Assembly (NCBI RefSeq): GCF_900188165.1
Contig: NZ_FZOS01000003.1
Location: 1-64,000, forward strand
DNA: 64,000 nt
Origin: Edaphosphingomonas laterariae
GTDB taxonomy: Bacteria; Pseudomonadota; Alphaproteobacteria; Sphingomonadales; Sphingomonadaceae
Reading direction: 5' to 3'
Below are positions 47,655-56,847 of the stretch, in pieces; position 1 is the stretch's first letter, and each line of letters opens with the position of its first letter. The position numbers and the translations under genes are program-made. Below the pieces are notes generated by a model that saw nothing but the letters and a program-made list of their open reading frames with translations, was not told the origin of the DNA and did no database searches.

Positions 47655-49202
47655 CTATTCCATCATCGGTGGCGGTTCGGCCCCCGGCTGCGGCTTGGCG
47701 CTGCGCATCAGGAGCACGAAGGGCAGAAGCACGACCACCGCCCAGCCCATCAGCCAATAATCGTCGATATAGGCGATCATCAGCGCCTGGCGGTTCACCT
47801 CGCTATCGATCAGGCGCAGAAGATCGGCGCCTTGGGCGCCCAGCTTTTCGATCACCGCCGGGGTGACGAAGGGCAGGGACGAAGCGGTGACATGCGCCGA
47901 CAGGTCCGAATGGCTGACCTGGACATTGCGGGCGAGCAATGCCGACAACACCGAGATTGCCACCGACGAGCCGATATTACGCGACAGGCTGTAGAGCGCC
48001 GCGCCTTCGGTGCGCAGATGCGGGGCGAGCGTGGCGAAGGCGAGCAGGTTGAGCGAGAGCACGACGAAACCGGTGCCGAGGCCCTGGATCACGCCGGACC
48101 AGATGATCGGCCCCGACCCCATGTCGAGATCGAAACCCGCCATCATCATCTGCGAGATCGCGATGAGCGCGAGGCCGAAGCCGATCATGATCCGCCCGTC
48201 GACATGCTTGGCGAGGATGCCGGCCAGCAACATCGACAGCATCATCGCCGCGCCGCGCGGCGCCACCAGCAGGCCCGCTCCATAGGCATCATAGCCGAGC
48301 AGGGTTTGCAGCATGGGCGCCATCAGCGCCGAACCCGCGATGCTGACGCCGCTGGCCAGGAACATGAACAGGTTGGCGACCATGAAGTTGCGATCGCGGA
48401 ACAGGCCGAGGGGGATCAGCGGGTGCGCGGTGGTGGCGCTGTGGACGATATACATCCACAGGCCGATCACGAAGATTGCGCATTCGATGATGATCTCGGT
48501 CGATTCGAACCAGTCGAGATGCGTGCCGCGATCGAGCATGAGCTGGAAACCGACGAGCATCATCGAAATCAGGATGAAGCCGGTGATGTCGAGCGCCGTC
48601 TTCTGCAGCCGGGCCGAGGACAGCAGCACCCAGCAGGCGATGGCGGTGACGATGCCGAAGGGCACGTTGATGAAGAACACCCAGCGCCAGTTCCACTGAT
48701 CGGTCAGCCAGCCGCCAAGCACCGGGCCCATGATCGGCGCGATCATCACCCCCATGCCCCAGATGGTGAGTGCCTGGGCGTGCTTTTCCTTCGGATAGCT
48801 GTCGAGCATCGCGGCCTGGGTGAGCGGGCCGATGAAGGCGCCGAACACGCCCTGCAGGATGCGCGCGGCGACCATCGTTTCCAGCGTCGGCGCCAGGCCG
48901 CAGGCGGCGGAGGCGACCGTGAAGCCGATCACCGAGGCGGTGAACAGTTCGCGCCGGCCGAAGCGCGATTCGAGCCAGCCCGTCACCGGCGTCGCGATGG
49001 CGACGGCGATGATGTAGGAGGTGAGCACCCAGGCGATCGATTCCTGGGTGGCGCCCAGCGACGCCTGCATATGCGGCAGCGCCACGTTGGCGATGGTGGA
49101 ATCGAGCACCTGCATCAGCGTGGCGGCCATCACCGTGATGGTGATCGCCAGCCGCTTGGCGGGTGAGGGCAGGGCCTGCGGGGCCGAGGCGTGGGCTTCC
49201 AT
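47655..49202 (-). CDS. DHA2-type MFS multidrug exporter (EmrB/QacA family)
   Basis: 515 residues with about 14 hydrophobic helices. Seen: MQVLDSTIANVALPHMQASL (helix 1 motif D1), GWLESRFGRRELF (motif A) and VLTSYIIAVAIATPVTGW (motif B region). The PLTQAAMLDSYPKEKHAQAL and GPVLGGWLTDQWNWRWVFFINVP segments are typical of EmrB. No EmrA partner gene is adjacent. It diverges from the flavin-dependent oxidoreductase gene. Confidence 0.9.
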   Translation of the reverse strand: MEAHASAPQALPSPAKRLAITITVMAATLMQVLDSTIANVALPHMQASLGATQESIAWVLTSYIIAVAIATPVTGWLESRFGRRELFTASVIGFTVASAACGLAPTLETMVAARILQGVFGAFIGPLTQAAMLDSYPKEKHAQALTIWGMGVMIAPIMGPVLGGWLTDQWNWRWVFFINVPFGIVTAIACWVLLSSARLQKTALDITGFILISMMLVGFQLMLDRGTHLDWFESTEIIIECAIFVIGLWMYIVHSATTAHPLIPLGLFRDRNFMVANLFMFLASGVSIAGSALMAPMLQTLLGYDAYGAGLLVAPRGAAMMLSMLLAGILAKHVDGRIMIGFGLALIAISQMMMAGFDLDMGSGPIIWSGVIQGLGTGFVVLSLNLLAFATLAPHLRTEGAALYSLSRNIGSSVAISVLSALLARNVQVSHSDLSAHVTASSLPFVTPAVIEKLGAQGADLLRLIDSEVNRQALMIAYIDDYWLMGWAVVVLLPFVLLMRSAKPQPGAEPPPMME

Positions 49203-49270
49203 GACAGATCGCCGCTAGACCCGGTGGACAAGGGTTTCAACCCGCTACGGAATACCCATATGGTCCATCT

Positions 49271-50299
49271 ATGACCCGATCCTATCGCCTGTCCGTTCTG
49301 GACCAGTCGCCGATTGCCGAAGGTTCCACTGCGGCCGACGCGCTTGCCAACACGCTCGATCTGGCGCGCGCCGCCGATAAGCTGGGTTATCATCGCTACT
49401 GGCTGGCCGAACATCATGCCTCGCCCGGGATCGCCGGCGTCGCGCCCGAGGCGCTGATCGGGCCGGTGGCGCTGGCCACGGAACGCATCCGTGTCGGATC
49501 GGGCGGGATCATGCTGCCGCATTTCTCGCCCTTCAAGGTGGCGGAAACCTTCCGCATGCTGGCCGCGCTGGCGCCGGGGCGGATCGATTTGGGGCTGGGC
49601 CGTGCGCCGGGAACGGACGGGCGCACCGCTTATGCCCTGCAGCGGGACCGGTCACGCCGGATGCCTTCGGACGATTTTCCGCAGAATCTGGCCGAATTGC
49701 TCGCTTATCTTTCGGATACGATGCCCGAGGATCATGCCTTCGCGCCGCTGGTGGCAAGCCTGCCGTCGGGCGGGCAGGGATCGCCCGATCCATGGCTGTT
49801 GGGATCGTCGATGGATTCGGCGATCTGGGCGGCGGGCAGCGGGCTGCCTTATTGCTTCGCCGATTTCATCAACCCGGCGGGCGCCGAAATGGCCGAACAA
49901 TATCGGCGCAACTTCAAACCGTCGCGCTGGCTCGACGCGCCGCATGTGATGGTGGCGAGCTGGGCGATCGCCGCGCCGACGGCAGAGGAGGCGACCCAAT
50001 TGGCCGCGCCGGCGGCGATGATGTTCGCCCATCTGTTCCGGGGCGAGCTGATCGCGGTGCCGCCGATGGACAAGGCGCTCGCCTGGCTTGCCGAACATGG
50101 CGACGGGCATCGCCGCCAGCGCCGCACGATCCTTGGCACGCCGGCCGACGTGCGCGCCCAGGTGGATGCGGTGGCCGACGAATATGGCGCGGACGAGGTA
50201 ATGCTGGTCAACATCATGTCCGACCATGCGGCGCGGCGGCGCAGCTACGCGCTGATCGCCGCCGAATATGGGCTGGCGGATATCGCCGCCGCCGCGTAG
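49271..50299 (+). CDS. LLM-class flavin-dependent oxidoreductase
   Basis: 342 residues, a luciferase-like TIM barrel of the YwcH/MsnO8 subgroup. Seen: [61 protein letters not shown] and [14 protein letters not shown]. It probably uses reduced flavin; the substrate is unknown. It stands 43 bases upstream of a cyclophilin gene on the same strand. Confidence 0.9.
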   Translation: MTRSYRLSVLDQSPIAEGSTAADALANTLDLARAADKLGYHRYWLAEHHASPGIAGVAPEALIGPVALATERIRVGSGGIMLPHFSPFKVAETFRMLAALAPGRIDLGLGRAPGTDGRTAYALQRDRSRRMPSDDFPQNLAELLAYLSDTMPEDHAFAPLVASLPSGGQGSPDPWLLGSSMDSAIWAAGSGLPYCFADFINPAGAEMAEQYRRNFKPSRWLDAPHVMVASWAIAAPTAEEATQLAAPAAMMFAHLFRGELIAVPPMDKALAWLAEHGDGHRRQRRTILGTPADVRAQVDAVADEYGADEVMLVNIMSDHAARRRSYALIAAEYGLADIAAAA

Positions 50300-50342
50300 T
50301 TGGGCCTAATCATTTCCAAGGCCTATTTCCCAGGAGACCATC

Positions 50343-50810
50343 ATGGCCGATGCCGAGAACACCCTGATCCTTTCGCTCGACAGCGGCGGCGACGTCGTGA
50401 TCCAGCTTCGCCCCGATCTGGCGCCGGGCCATGTCGAGCGGATCAAGGAACTGGTCCGCGAGGGCTTCTATGACGGCGTGGTGTTCCACCGCGTGATCGA
50501 CGGCTTCATGGCGCAGGGTGGCGATCCGACCGGCACCGGCATGGGCGGTTCGGACCGGCCGGACCTGAAGGCCGAATTCAACGCCGAGCCGCACGTCCGT
50601 GGCGTCTGCTCGATGGCGCGCGCGCAGAACCCGAACAGCGCGAACAGCCAGTTCTTCATCTGCTTCGACGACGCGACCTTCCTCGACCGCCAGTACACGG
50701 TGTGGGGCGTCGTGAGCGAAGGCATGGAGCATGTCGACGCGCTGCCCAAGGGCGAGCCGCCGCGCACGCCGGGCAAGATCGTCAAGGCGAAGATCGCCGC
50801 CGACGCCTGA
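50343..50810 (+). CDS. Cyclophilin-type peptidyl-prolyl isomerase
   Basis: 155 residues without a signal peptide, hence cytoplasmic (PpiB type). Active-site segments GVVFHRVIDGFMAQGGDPTG (with the catalytic Arg and the Gln), and ANSQFFICFDDATFLDRQYTVWG. It is followed by two tandem hairpin terminators. Confidence 0.94.
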   Translation: MADAENTLILSLDSGGDVVIQLRPDLAPGHVERIKELVREGFYDGVVFHRVIDGFMAQGGDPTGTGMGGSDRPDLKAEFNAEPHVRGVCSMARAQNPNSANSQFFICFDDATFLDRQYTVWGVVSEGMEHVDALPKGEPPRTPGKIVKAKIAADA

Positions 50811-50825
50811 TCGGCCGATCGAGCT

Positions 50826-50886
50826 CCGGCCGCACGCCGGGCTTTTTGAGGACGCCCCGTTCGGCTGTGGCCGGGCGGGGCGTTTT
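50826..50886 (+). terminator. Tandem intrinsic terminators after the cyclophilin gene
   Basis: First: CCGGC-CGCAC-GCCGG then GCTTTTT (50826-50847). Second: ACGCCCCG (50852-50859) with CGGGGCGT (50876-50883), then TTT. Both point along the plus strand. Confidence 0.8.
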
Positions 50887-50912
50887 CCGTAGGGGGGCGC
50901 TTAAAGCTGCCC

Positions 50913-50928
50913 GTCGGGACACGCGGAC
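50913..50928. repeat. Left-boundary repeat, copy 4 (core)
   Basis: GTCGGGACACGCGGAC, two changes from GTCAGGACACGCCGAC at 1201-1216 and 10139-10154. It lies just upstream of another small accessory lipoprotein gene. Confidence 0.55.
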
Positions 50929-50992
50929 GGAGTTGACATTCGAGGCGCCGCCTTAAGCCGCACTTAACGGTGGCGTGCCAAGTCTTTCCTCC

Positions 50993-51436
50993 ATGTACCG
51001 CGCCGTCCTATTGCTTGCCGCCACATACGCCCTAACTGGTTGCGGTTCAGCGCCTAAGTGCGCGTCTCTCGATGCTCAAGGCGTCGTGAGTGCTTTGCAA
51101 CCTAAAGAGCAATTTCGGTCGATGCTGGAGGCGGTTGCGAAGCGGACCCAGACCGCCGCCATCGCTGCGCAGCGTGGCGGATCATCAGCAGGTGACGCAC
51201 TTTCGAAAGCCATCGACGCTGCCGTTGAGCGCCATCATCGTGAATGGGAGCGGAACCTCGTCAGCGCTTGGGGCACACTTTCCTCAGATGAGCTTGCGCA
51301 GGTCTGCACCGCTCTGGGCGACAGAGATAAAGCCACATACATGAAATTTGCCAACCGTGTCGGCGCTGAGGTGCAGAAGAGAAACGAGCCGCTACTAAAA
51401 AGCGCGGGAACGGAGGTTCTCTCGGCAATCTTCTGA
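50993..51436 (+). CDS. Small hypothetical lipoprotein
   Basis: 147 residues from the ATG at 50993 (an in-frame GTG at 50975 is possible). Signal peptide MYRAVLLLAATYALTGC with lipobox LTGC (Cys17). The mature part is mainly helical (LQPKEQFRSMLEAVAKRTQ, then SAGDALSKAIDAAVERHHREWERN) and ends FANRVGAEVQKRNEPLLKSAG. No family was recognised. Base composition is less GC-rich than the neighbours, and the left-boundary repeat stands upstream, so it fits the accessory cassette pattern. Confidence 0.7.
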   Translation: MYRAVLLLAATYALTGCGSAPKCASLDAQGVVSALQPKEQFRSMLEAVAKRTQTAAIAAQRGGSSAGDALSKAIDAAVERHHREWERNLVSAWGTLSSDELAQVCTALGDRDKATYMKFANRVGAEVQKRNEPLLKSAGTEVLSAIF

Positions 51437-51557
51437 TTGGTCGCCGTGCATTCGGCTGACCGCTAGACCCTGCCTTTCGGTCACGGCGTGGACGGGGCGT
51501 TGATTCTGAAAGCGGACGGTGTCGGCCGTTCGCGACGGGCGGCGCGGCCGGCGGCGT

Positions 51558-52445
51558 TCAATCGCGTGCGATCGCTTCGAACAGCCAGTCGTGGAAGATG
51601 CGGACGGGGCGGCGCGAGAGGGCGGAGCGGCGGCAGGCGAACCAGTAGCTATACTGGCTGTCGACATCGACATCGTCGAACAGTTCGACCAGCCGGGCAT
51701 CGTTGGCGTCGTGGAGATGGCTGTCGAGCATGAAGGCGACACCCAGCCCCTGCGCGGCGGCATCGAGCATCAGGTGGCCAGAATCGAAATGATCGACGGC
51801 CGCAGGCTCGAGATCGGGGCGGCGCAGCGCTTCGCGCCAGCTGTTGAAGGTTTCGGGCATGTCGCGGTGGAGGAAGATCGTCATCCGCCGCAGATCATCG
51901 GGCGCGCGCAGCGGGTTGCGCCCGTCGAGCAGGCGCCGTGCGCCGATGGCCACCACCTTGTTGCGATCGAGCCGGCGCGAATAGAGGCTGGGTTCGACTT
52001 CGCGTGCGAGGACGATTGCGGCATCCACCCCTTCGCCGAGGCGCGACAGGCCATGGGCGGCGGTGTCGATATCGATATGCAGTTCGGGATGGAGGCCGCG
52101 CAGTTCGGGGAGCCGCTGCATCAAGCGCTGCGAGGCGAAGAGCGGCAGCACGGCCAGGCGCAGGCGGAGCAGTTCGGCCTCACCCGTCGTCATTTCGATC
52201 GCTTCGGCCAGCGAGTCGAGCGCGGGTGCGAGGCGGGCGAGGAGAAGTTCACCATCGCTGTTGAGCAGCATCGCCTGATGACGGCGTTCGAACAGCGAGC
52301 GGCCGACGAAGCGTTCCATCGCCTGCACGCGGCGGCTGAGCGCGGGGGACGACAGTGCCAGTTCCTCGGCCGCTGCCTTTACGGAACCCAGCCGCGCAAC
52401 CTGCACGAACGCCTCGACAGCGGTAAGCGGTGGCAATCGACGCAA
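51558..52445 (-). CDS. LysR-family transcriptional regulator
   Basis: 295 residues from a TTG start at 52445 with GGAGG six bases upstream. A longer start near 52559 is rejected because it would cover the operator palindrome. The helix-turn-helix is at about 5-60 (LTAVEAFVQVARLGSVKAAAEEL, SSPALSRRVQAMERFVG), followed by the periplasmic-binding-like effector domain. It resembles GcvA-type regulators. It probably controls itself and the divergent leader/cdc48 unit through the palindrome at 52531-52561. Confidence 0.88.
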   Translation of the reverse strand: MRRLPPLTAVEAFVQVARLGSVKAAAEELALSSPALSRRVQAMERFVGRSLFERRHQAMLLNSDGELLLARLAPALDSLAEAIEMTTGEAELLRLRLAVLPLFASQRLMQRLPELRGLHPELHIDIDTAAHGLSRLGEGVDAAIVLAREVEPSLYSRRLDRNKVVAIGARRLLDGRNPLRAPDDLRRMTIFLHRDMPETFNSWREALRRPDLEPAAVDHFDSGHLMLDAAAQGLGVAFMLDSHLHDANDARLVELFDDVDVDSQYSYWFACRRSALSRRPVRIFHDWLFEAIARD

Positions 52446-52530
52446 TGCTGGCCTCCAATGACTGGCGTTTATTGTGCACTGCAATCTGGCGCTTCGCCAG
52501 AGCGAACACGCGTGTCCGCCAAAAACTTGC

Positions 52531-52561
52531 GATTGTGATTGCATATTATGCAACCACAATC
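52531..52561. promoter_or_regulatory. 31-bp palindromic operator, LysR type
   Basis: Arms GATTGTG-a-TTGCATA and TATGCAA-c-CACAATC around a central T; only one pair is mismatched. It contains TGCAT-N3-ATGCA, a T-N11-A LysR box. Further half-sites ATTGTG at 52471 and CACAAT at 52578 lie around it, and the two CACAAT copies are 23 bases apart. It lies between the LysR gene and the Cdc48 gene. Confidence 0.7.
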
Positions 52562-52574
52562 AATCTTTTCGCAC

Positions 52575-52672
52575 TTGCACAATTTATCGCTGCGACGCAA
52601 AAGGGACGGGCCTTTCAGGCATCCTCTCCTAAAGACTTTCAAGGCCGGCCCTTTTGGGTCGGCCCTTTTTTT
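52575..52672 (+). ncRNA. Candidate small RNA or attenuated leader upstream of cdc48
   Basis: This segment ends in a strong terminator but has no gene of its own on the plus strand. It starts with a possible -35 TTGCAC (52575-52580) and contains GCCT-TTC-AGGC and an unpaired CCTCTCCT (52623-52630), which could pair with ribosome binding sites. AAAAGGG at 52599-52605 can pair with CCCTTTT at 52649-52655 and would then disrupt the terminator stem. It may be a separate small RNA or a regulated leader of the Cdc48 gene. No expression evidence exists here. Confidence 0.4.
52643..52672 (+). terminator. Strong intrinsic terminator in the cdc48 leader
   Basis: A 9-bp stem (52643-52651 with 52656-52664, one G-T pair), a TTTT loop and then seven T. 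It lies 146 bases before the Cdc48 ATG. Confidence 0.8.
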
Positions 52673-52817
52673 GCCCGGCGCAATGGCGTGTCACCGCATG
52701 GCGCTCGCGCGGGCTTCGGCAGCCCGGCTTATCTCCTCCGCAGATTTTTTGTTGCTTGGCCGGATCGAAATCCGGTTTCGAACTCTTATGTCTGCAGTCC
52801 CGAGCGGAGAGGATGAT

Positions 52818-55136
52818 ATGGCAGACGACGACAATCCCGCCCCCGAGACCGGAAACCGCAAGCTTCAAGTAGCCAATTCCCGCCCCGACGATAGCGGCCG
52901 GGGCATTGCCCGCATGTCGCGCGCCACGATGGGCGCGCTGGGCCTGACGGAAGGCGATGTCGTCGAGATCACCGGCAAGCGGATGACGGCGGCGCGCGCG
53001 GTGCTGCCTTATTCCGAGGATGAGGGGCTGGAAATCCTGCGCATCGACGGCCTGCAACGCGCCAATGCCGGGATCGGATCGGGCGATTTCGTGGAGGTGC
53101 GCAAGGCCGAATCGAAGCCGGCGCAGCGCGTGGTTTTCGCGCCTGCGGTGGAAAATCTGCGGCTGCAGGGATCGGGCGAGGCGCTGAAGCGCAGCTTCGG
53201 CATGCGGCCGCTGACCGCAGGCGACACCGTGGCGACCGCAGGCCAGCAGCGGATCGATCAGTCGAACATGCCGCCGCAGTTGCGCCAGATGCTGAATGCG
53301 CCGGCCTTTGCCTTGCAGGAAATCCGCCTGATCGTGGTGTCGACGGTGCCGGCCAAGGGCATCGTGCATATCGACGAGAATACCGAGGTCGAGCTGCGAT
53401 CCGAATATCAGGCGCCGCAGGACCAGCGCCGCGCCGATGTGACCTATGACGATATTGGCGGGCTGGGCGCGACGATCGATCAGGTGCGCGAGATGGTGGA
53501 GCTGCCGCTGCGCTATCCCGAACTGTTCCAGCGGCTGGGGGTCGATCCGCCCAAGGGCGTGCTGCTGCACGGCCCGCCCGGAACCGGCAAGACGCGGCTG
53601 GCGCGCGCGGTGGCCAATGAAAGCGACGCGAGTTTCTTCCTGATCAACGGGCCCGAGATCATGGGTTCGGCCTATGGCGAGAGCGAGAAGCGGCTGCGCG
53701 AGATCTTCGACGAGGCGGCGAAATCATCGCCTTCGATCATCTTCATCGACGAGATCGATTCGATCGCGCCGAAGCGCGGGCAGGTGCAGGGTGAGGCCGA
53801 GAAACGGCTGGTAGCCCAGTTGTTGACGCTGATGGACGGGCTGGAAGCGCGGCAGAACACGGTGATCATCGCCGCGACCAACCGGCCCGAGGCGATCGAC
53901 GAGGCGCTGCGCCGCCCCGGCCGTTTCGACCGCGAGATCGTGATCGGCGTGCCGGACGAGCGCGGCCGGCGCGAGATATTGGGCATCCACACGCGCGGCA
54001 TGCCGCTGGGCGACAAGGTGGATCTGGCCGAACTGGCGCGGCAGACCTACGGCTTCGTCGGCGCCGACCTGGGGGCACTGGCCCGCGAGGCGGCGATCGA
54101 GGCCGTGCGGCGGATCATGCCCCGGCTGAACCTGGAGGAGCGGACGATCCCGCCCGAGGTGCTCGACACGCTTTCGGTGACGCGCGAGGATTTCCAGGAG
54201 GCGATCAAGCGCGTCCAGCCTTCCGCGATGCGCGAGGTGATGGTGCAGAAGCCCAATGTCCGCTGGGAGGACGTGGGCGGCCTGGACGACGCGCAGGAAC
54301 GGCTGCGCGAAGGCGTAGAACTGCCGCTGAAGAACCCCGATGCGTTCCGCCGGCTGGGCATCCGCCCGGCCAAGGGCTTTCTGCTCTATGGCCCGCCGGG
54401 CACCGGCAAGACGCTGCTGGCCAAGGCGGTGGCGCGCGAGGCGGAGGCGAACTTCATCGCCACCAAATCGAGCGACTTGCTGTCGAAATGGTATGGCGAG
54501 AGCGAGCAGCAGATCGCCCGCCTGTTCGCCCGCGCGCGGCAGGTGGCGCCGACGGTGATCTTCATCGACGAACTGGACAGCCTGGTGCCGGCGCGTGGCG
54601 GTGGCATGGGCGAGCCGCAGGTGACCGAGCGCGTGGTGAACACCATCCTTGCCGAGATGGACGGGCTGGAGGAACTGCAGTCCGTGGTGGTGATCGGCGC
54701 GACCAACCGGCCCAACCTGATCGATCCGGCGCTGTTGCGGCCGGGGCGGCTGGACGAGCTGATCTATGTGCCGGTGCCGAACGAGGTTGGCCGGCGCCGG
54801 ATTCTCGATATCCACACCGCTCGAATGCCGCTGGCCGATGATGTCGACCTCGACAGCATCGCGCGGCGGACGGATCGCTTCACCGGCGCGGATCTGGAGG
54901 ATCTGGTGCGGCGGGCCGGCCTGTTCGCGCTGCGGCAGGGCATCGACACGCCGAACGTGAACGCCAGGCATTTCGAGCAGGCGCTGGAAGATACGCGGCC
55001 CAGCGTGACGCCCGAGATCGAGCGCGAGTACGAACAGATCGCCGCCAAGATCAAGCAGGATGCGCTGGCGCTGGCGCCGATCGGCTTTGTCGGGCCGGGG
55101 ATGCTGAAGCCCCGGGGCGAGAAGAAGGGGGAGTGA
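52818..55136 (+). CDS. Cdc48/VCP-like double AAA ATPase
   Basis: 772 residues from the ATG at 52818 (GGAGAGGA upstream). An N-terminal double-psi barrel plus substrate domain (about 10-200: [32 protein letters not shown]), then AAA-1 with Walker A GPPGTGKT (252-259) and Walker B FIDEID (Asp311, Glu312), and AAA-2 with GPPGTGKT (525-532) and FIDELD (Asp584, Glu585). Both rings look active. It resembles archaeal Cdc48, a protein unfoldase that feeds the proteasome. Bacteria of this group have no 20S proteasome, so its partner is unclear. Confidence 0.92.
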   Translation: MADDDNPAPETGNRKLQVANSRPDDSGRGIARMSRATMGALGLTEGDVVEITGKRMTAARAVLPYSEDEGLEILRIDGLQRANAGIGSGDFVEVRKAESKPAQRVVFAPAVENLRLQGSGEALKRSFGMRPLTAGDTVATAGQQRIDQSNMPPQLRQMLNAPAFALQEIRLIVVSTVPAKGIVHIDENTEVELRSEYQAPQDQRRADVTYDDIGGLGATIDQVREMVELPLRYPELFQRLGVDPPKGVLLHGPPGTGKTRLARAVANESDASFFLINGPEIMGSAYGESEKRLREIFDEAAKSSPSIIFIDEIDSIAPKRGQVQGEAEKRLVAQLLTLMDGLEARQNTVIIAATNRPEAIDEALRRPGRFDREIVIGVPDERGRREILGIHTRGMPLGDKVDLAELARQTYGFVGADLGALAREAAIEAVRRIMPRLNLEERTIPPEVLDTLSVTREDFQEAIKRVQPSAMREVMVQKPNVRWEDVGGLDDAQERLREGVELPLKNPDAFRRLGIRPAKGFLLYGPPGTGKTLLAKAVAREAEANFIATKSSDLLSKWYGESEQQIARLFARARQVAPTVIFIDELDSLVPARGGGMGEPQVTERVVNTILAEMDGLEELQSVVVIGATNRPNLIDPALLRPGRLDELIYVPVPNEVGRRRILDIHTARMPLADDVDLDSIARRTDRFTGADLEDLVRRAGLFALRQGIDTPNVNARHFEQALEDTRPSVTPEIEREYEQIAAKIKQDALALAPIGFVGPGMLKPRGEKKGE

Positions 55137-55156
55137 GCCGGCCGGCTTGATCCCGA

Positions 55157-56431
55157 TCAGCGTTGCAGGCGGCGGGCGGCATAGGCTGCGTTGAGCAGCA
55201 ATGCCCCCGCCGCCAGCAGATAGGGGATGGGCGGCGCGATCTGGTAGAGGCCGATGCCGATCGACGGGCCGAGGACGAACACGGCGCCGTTGATCGAGGT
55301 GACGCGGCCTGCGACCAGCCCCTGTTCGCGCGTGCCGACGGCGAGCGAGGCGCCGGCGGTGAAGCCCGGCCGCAGGAAACCGAAGCCGAGCGAGGCGAGT
55401 GCAAAGGCGACAGCCAGCCCGTGAATGTCGCTGGCGCTGGCGATCATCGCGCAGCCGGCGGCGGCGATCAGTGCGCCCCAGATCACCATCGCGCGCGGGC
55501 CCAACCGCAGGCGCGGGATGATGCCCCATTGGGCGAGCAGGGCGGCGGCGGCACCGGCCATCAGCACCACGCCGATCACCGGCTGCGCGGCGATGGGCGG
55601 CAATTCCAGCCGATCCATGACGAGGAAGCCGATCGCCTGGCCGGCCATCGCCTGCGCGTGGCCGGCGACGAGGCCGGAGATCATCCAGGGCAGGAGGCGC
55701 GGATCGGTCCAGCGCAGGCGTTCGCTGGTCTGTTCGTTGAGCGCGGCGATCACCGATGCGCCGCTGGGTTCGCCGCCGATGCTGGGTTCGGCGGTGGCGG
55801 CGCCGTGGACGCGCATGTCCGGGCCATCATCGGGCAGCAGCCGCCATGTCGCGACCAGCACCACCGCGCCCATCAGCGCGAAGATATAGGCCGGGCCGGC
55901 AAGGCCGACGACGGGCAGCATGAAGAAGGGGGCGAGCGCGGGGCCGAGGATCGTCCCCAGCCCGAAGGCGGAGGCGAGCAGGGTGAGCGCGTTGGTGCGT
56001 TCCGCCCGGCTGGTGCGCGATGCGACCAGCGCCTGCGCGGCCGGCGGGGCGGCCGCGCCGAGAAAGCCGTAGATCATCCGCGCCGCGATGAAGCCGGCAA
56101 AAGCGGGCAAGGCGGCGGCCCAGCCCGAAATTCCGGCGGTAAGCGCCAGCGCGCAGAGCAGCAGCGAGATGACGAAGCCGATCAGCCCGGTCAGCACCAT
56201 GCGCTTGCGGCCCTGCCGGTCGGACCGTCGCGCCCAGCCCGGCGCGGCCAGCGCCCAGACCAGCGCGGAAAAGGAGAAAGTGAGCGCGATCACCGCATCG
56301 GGCAGCGCCAGCAGCCGGCCGATCGCGGGCAGCACCGATTGCAGCGCGGTGTTGCCCGCCGCGATGGTGAGCATGACGAGAAACAGCAGCGCGAAATCGC
56401 GCCGGGTGCCGGACATGTTCAACGATGCCAT
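55157..56431 (-). CDS. MFS exporter, TetA-like
   Basis: 424 residues with 12 hydrophobic segments. The motif A loop GWARRSDRQGRKRMVLTG is after helix 2, and ASAFGLGTILGPALAPFF fits motif C of drug-proton antiporters. The substrate is unknown. It overlaps the ABM gene by 13 bases (56419-56431), with which it is probably co-transcribed. Confidence 0.85.
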   Translation of the reverse strand: MASLNMSGTRRDFALLFLVMLTIAAGNTALQSVLPAIGRLLALPDAVIALTFSFSALVWALAAPGWARRSDRQGRKRMVLTGLIGFVISLLLCALALTAGISGWAAALPAFAGFIAARMIYGFLGAAAPPAAQALVASRTSRAERTNALTLLASAFGLGTILGPALAPFFMLPVVGLAGPAYIFALMGAVVLVATWRLLPDDGPDMRVHGAATAEPSIGGEPSGASVIAALNEQTSERLRWTDPRLLPWMISGLVAGHAQAMAGQAIGFLVMDRLELPPIAAQPVIGVVLMAGAAAALLAQWGIIPRLRLGPRAMVIWGALIAAAGCAMIASASDIHGLAVAFALASLGFGFLRPGFTAGASLAVGTREQGLVAGRVTSINGAVFVLGPSIGIGLYQIAPPIPYLLAAGALLLNAAYAARRLQR

Positions 56432-56739
56432 TGATAGTCCCGGCGAACCTCGGCGACGATCAGGTGATAATATTCGTACCAGCGCGCGCGGCCCTGTTCG
56501 CGGATCGCGGCATGTTCGGCATTTTTCCGCCAGGCGAGTGCGGCGGCTTCATCGGCCCAATAGCTGATGGTGATTCCTTCGCCATCGGTGGCACGCACGC
56601 TGTGGATGCCGACGAATCCCGGCTGGCGGCCGGCTTCTTCCACCATCGCCTGCGCGGCGGCATGATAGCCCGCGTCATCATCGGCCGTGCGGCGGTTGAC
56701 GAAAATGACGGCGACGCAGCCTGCGGAAATATTTTCCAT
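56419..56739 (-). CDS. ABM-domain protein
   Basis: 106 residues. CVAVIFVNRRTADDDAGYHAAAQAMVEEAGRQPGFVGIHSVRATDGEGITISYWADEAAALAWRKNAEH follows the ABM / DUF-type stress-responsive ferredoxin-like fold, a group of small heme- or quinone-related oxygenases. It is the first gene of a two-gene unit with the MFS exporter, so it might modify what the exporter removes. Confidence 0.78.
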   Translation of the reverse strand: MENISAGCVAVIFVNRRTADDDAGYHAAAQAMVEEAGRQPGFVGIHSVRATDGEGITISYWADEAAALAWRKNAEHAAIREQGRARWYEYYHLIVAEVRRDYQWHR

Positions 56740-56847
56740 AAGAGGCTTAATAAGCGCGGCTTGCCGCAGGAGGGAAGGGGATCGCTTGCGTTTCCCCCGC
56801 AGTTTTGCGAACGGAACTTACTCCTATGTCGGTCTGTTGGAGCCTGC

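Noticed and set aside
52446-52559. Longer LysR protein starting near 52559
   Set aside because: It would include the operator palindrome, and the extra residues do not match LysR proteins. The TTG at 52445 has a GGAGG site.
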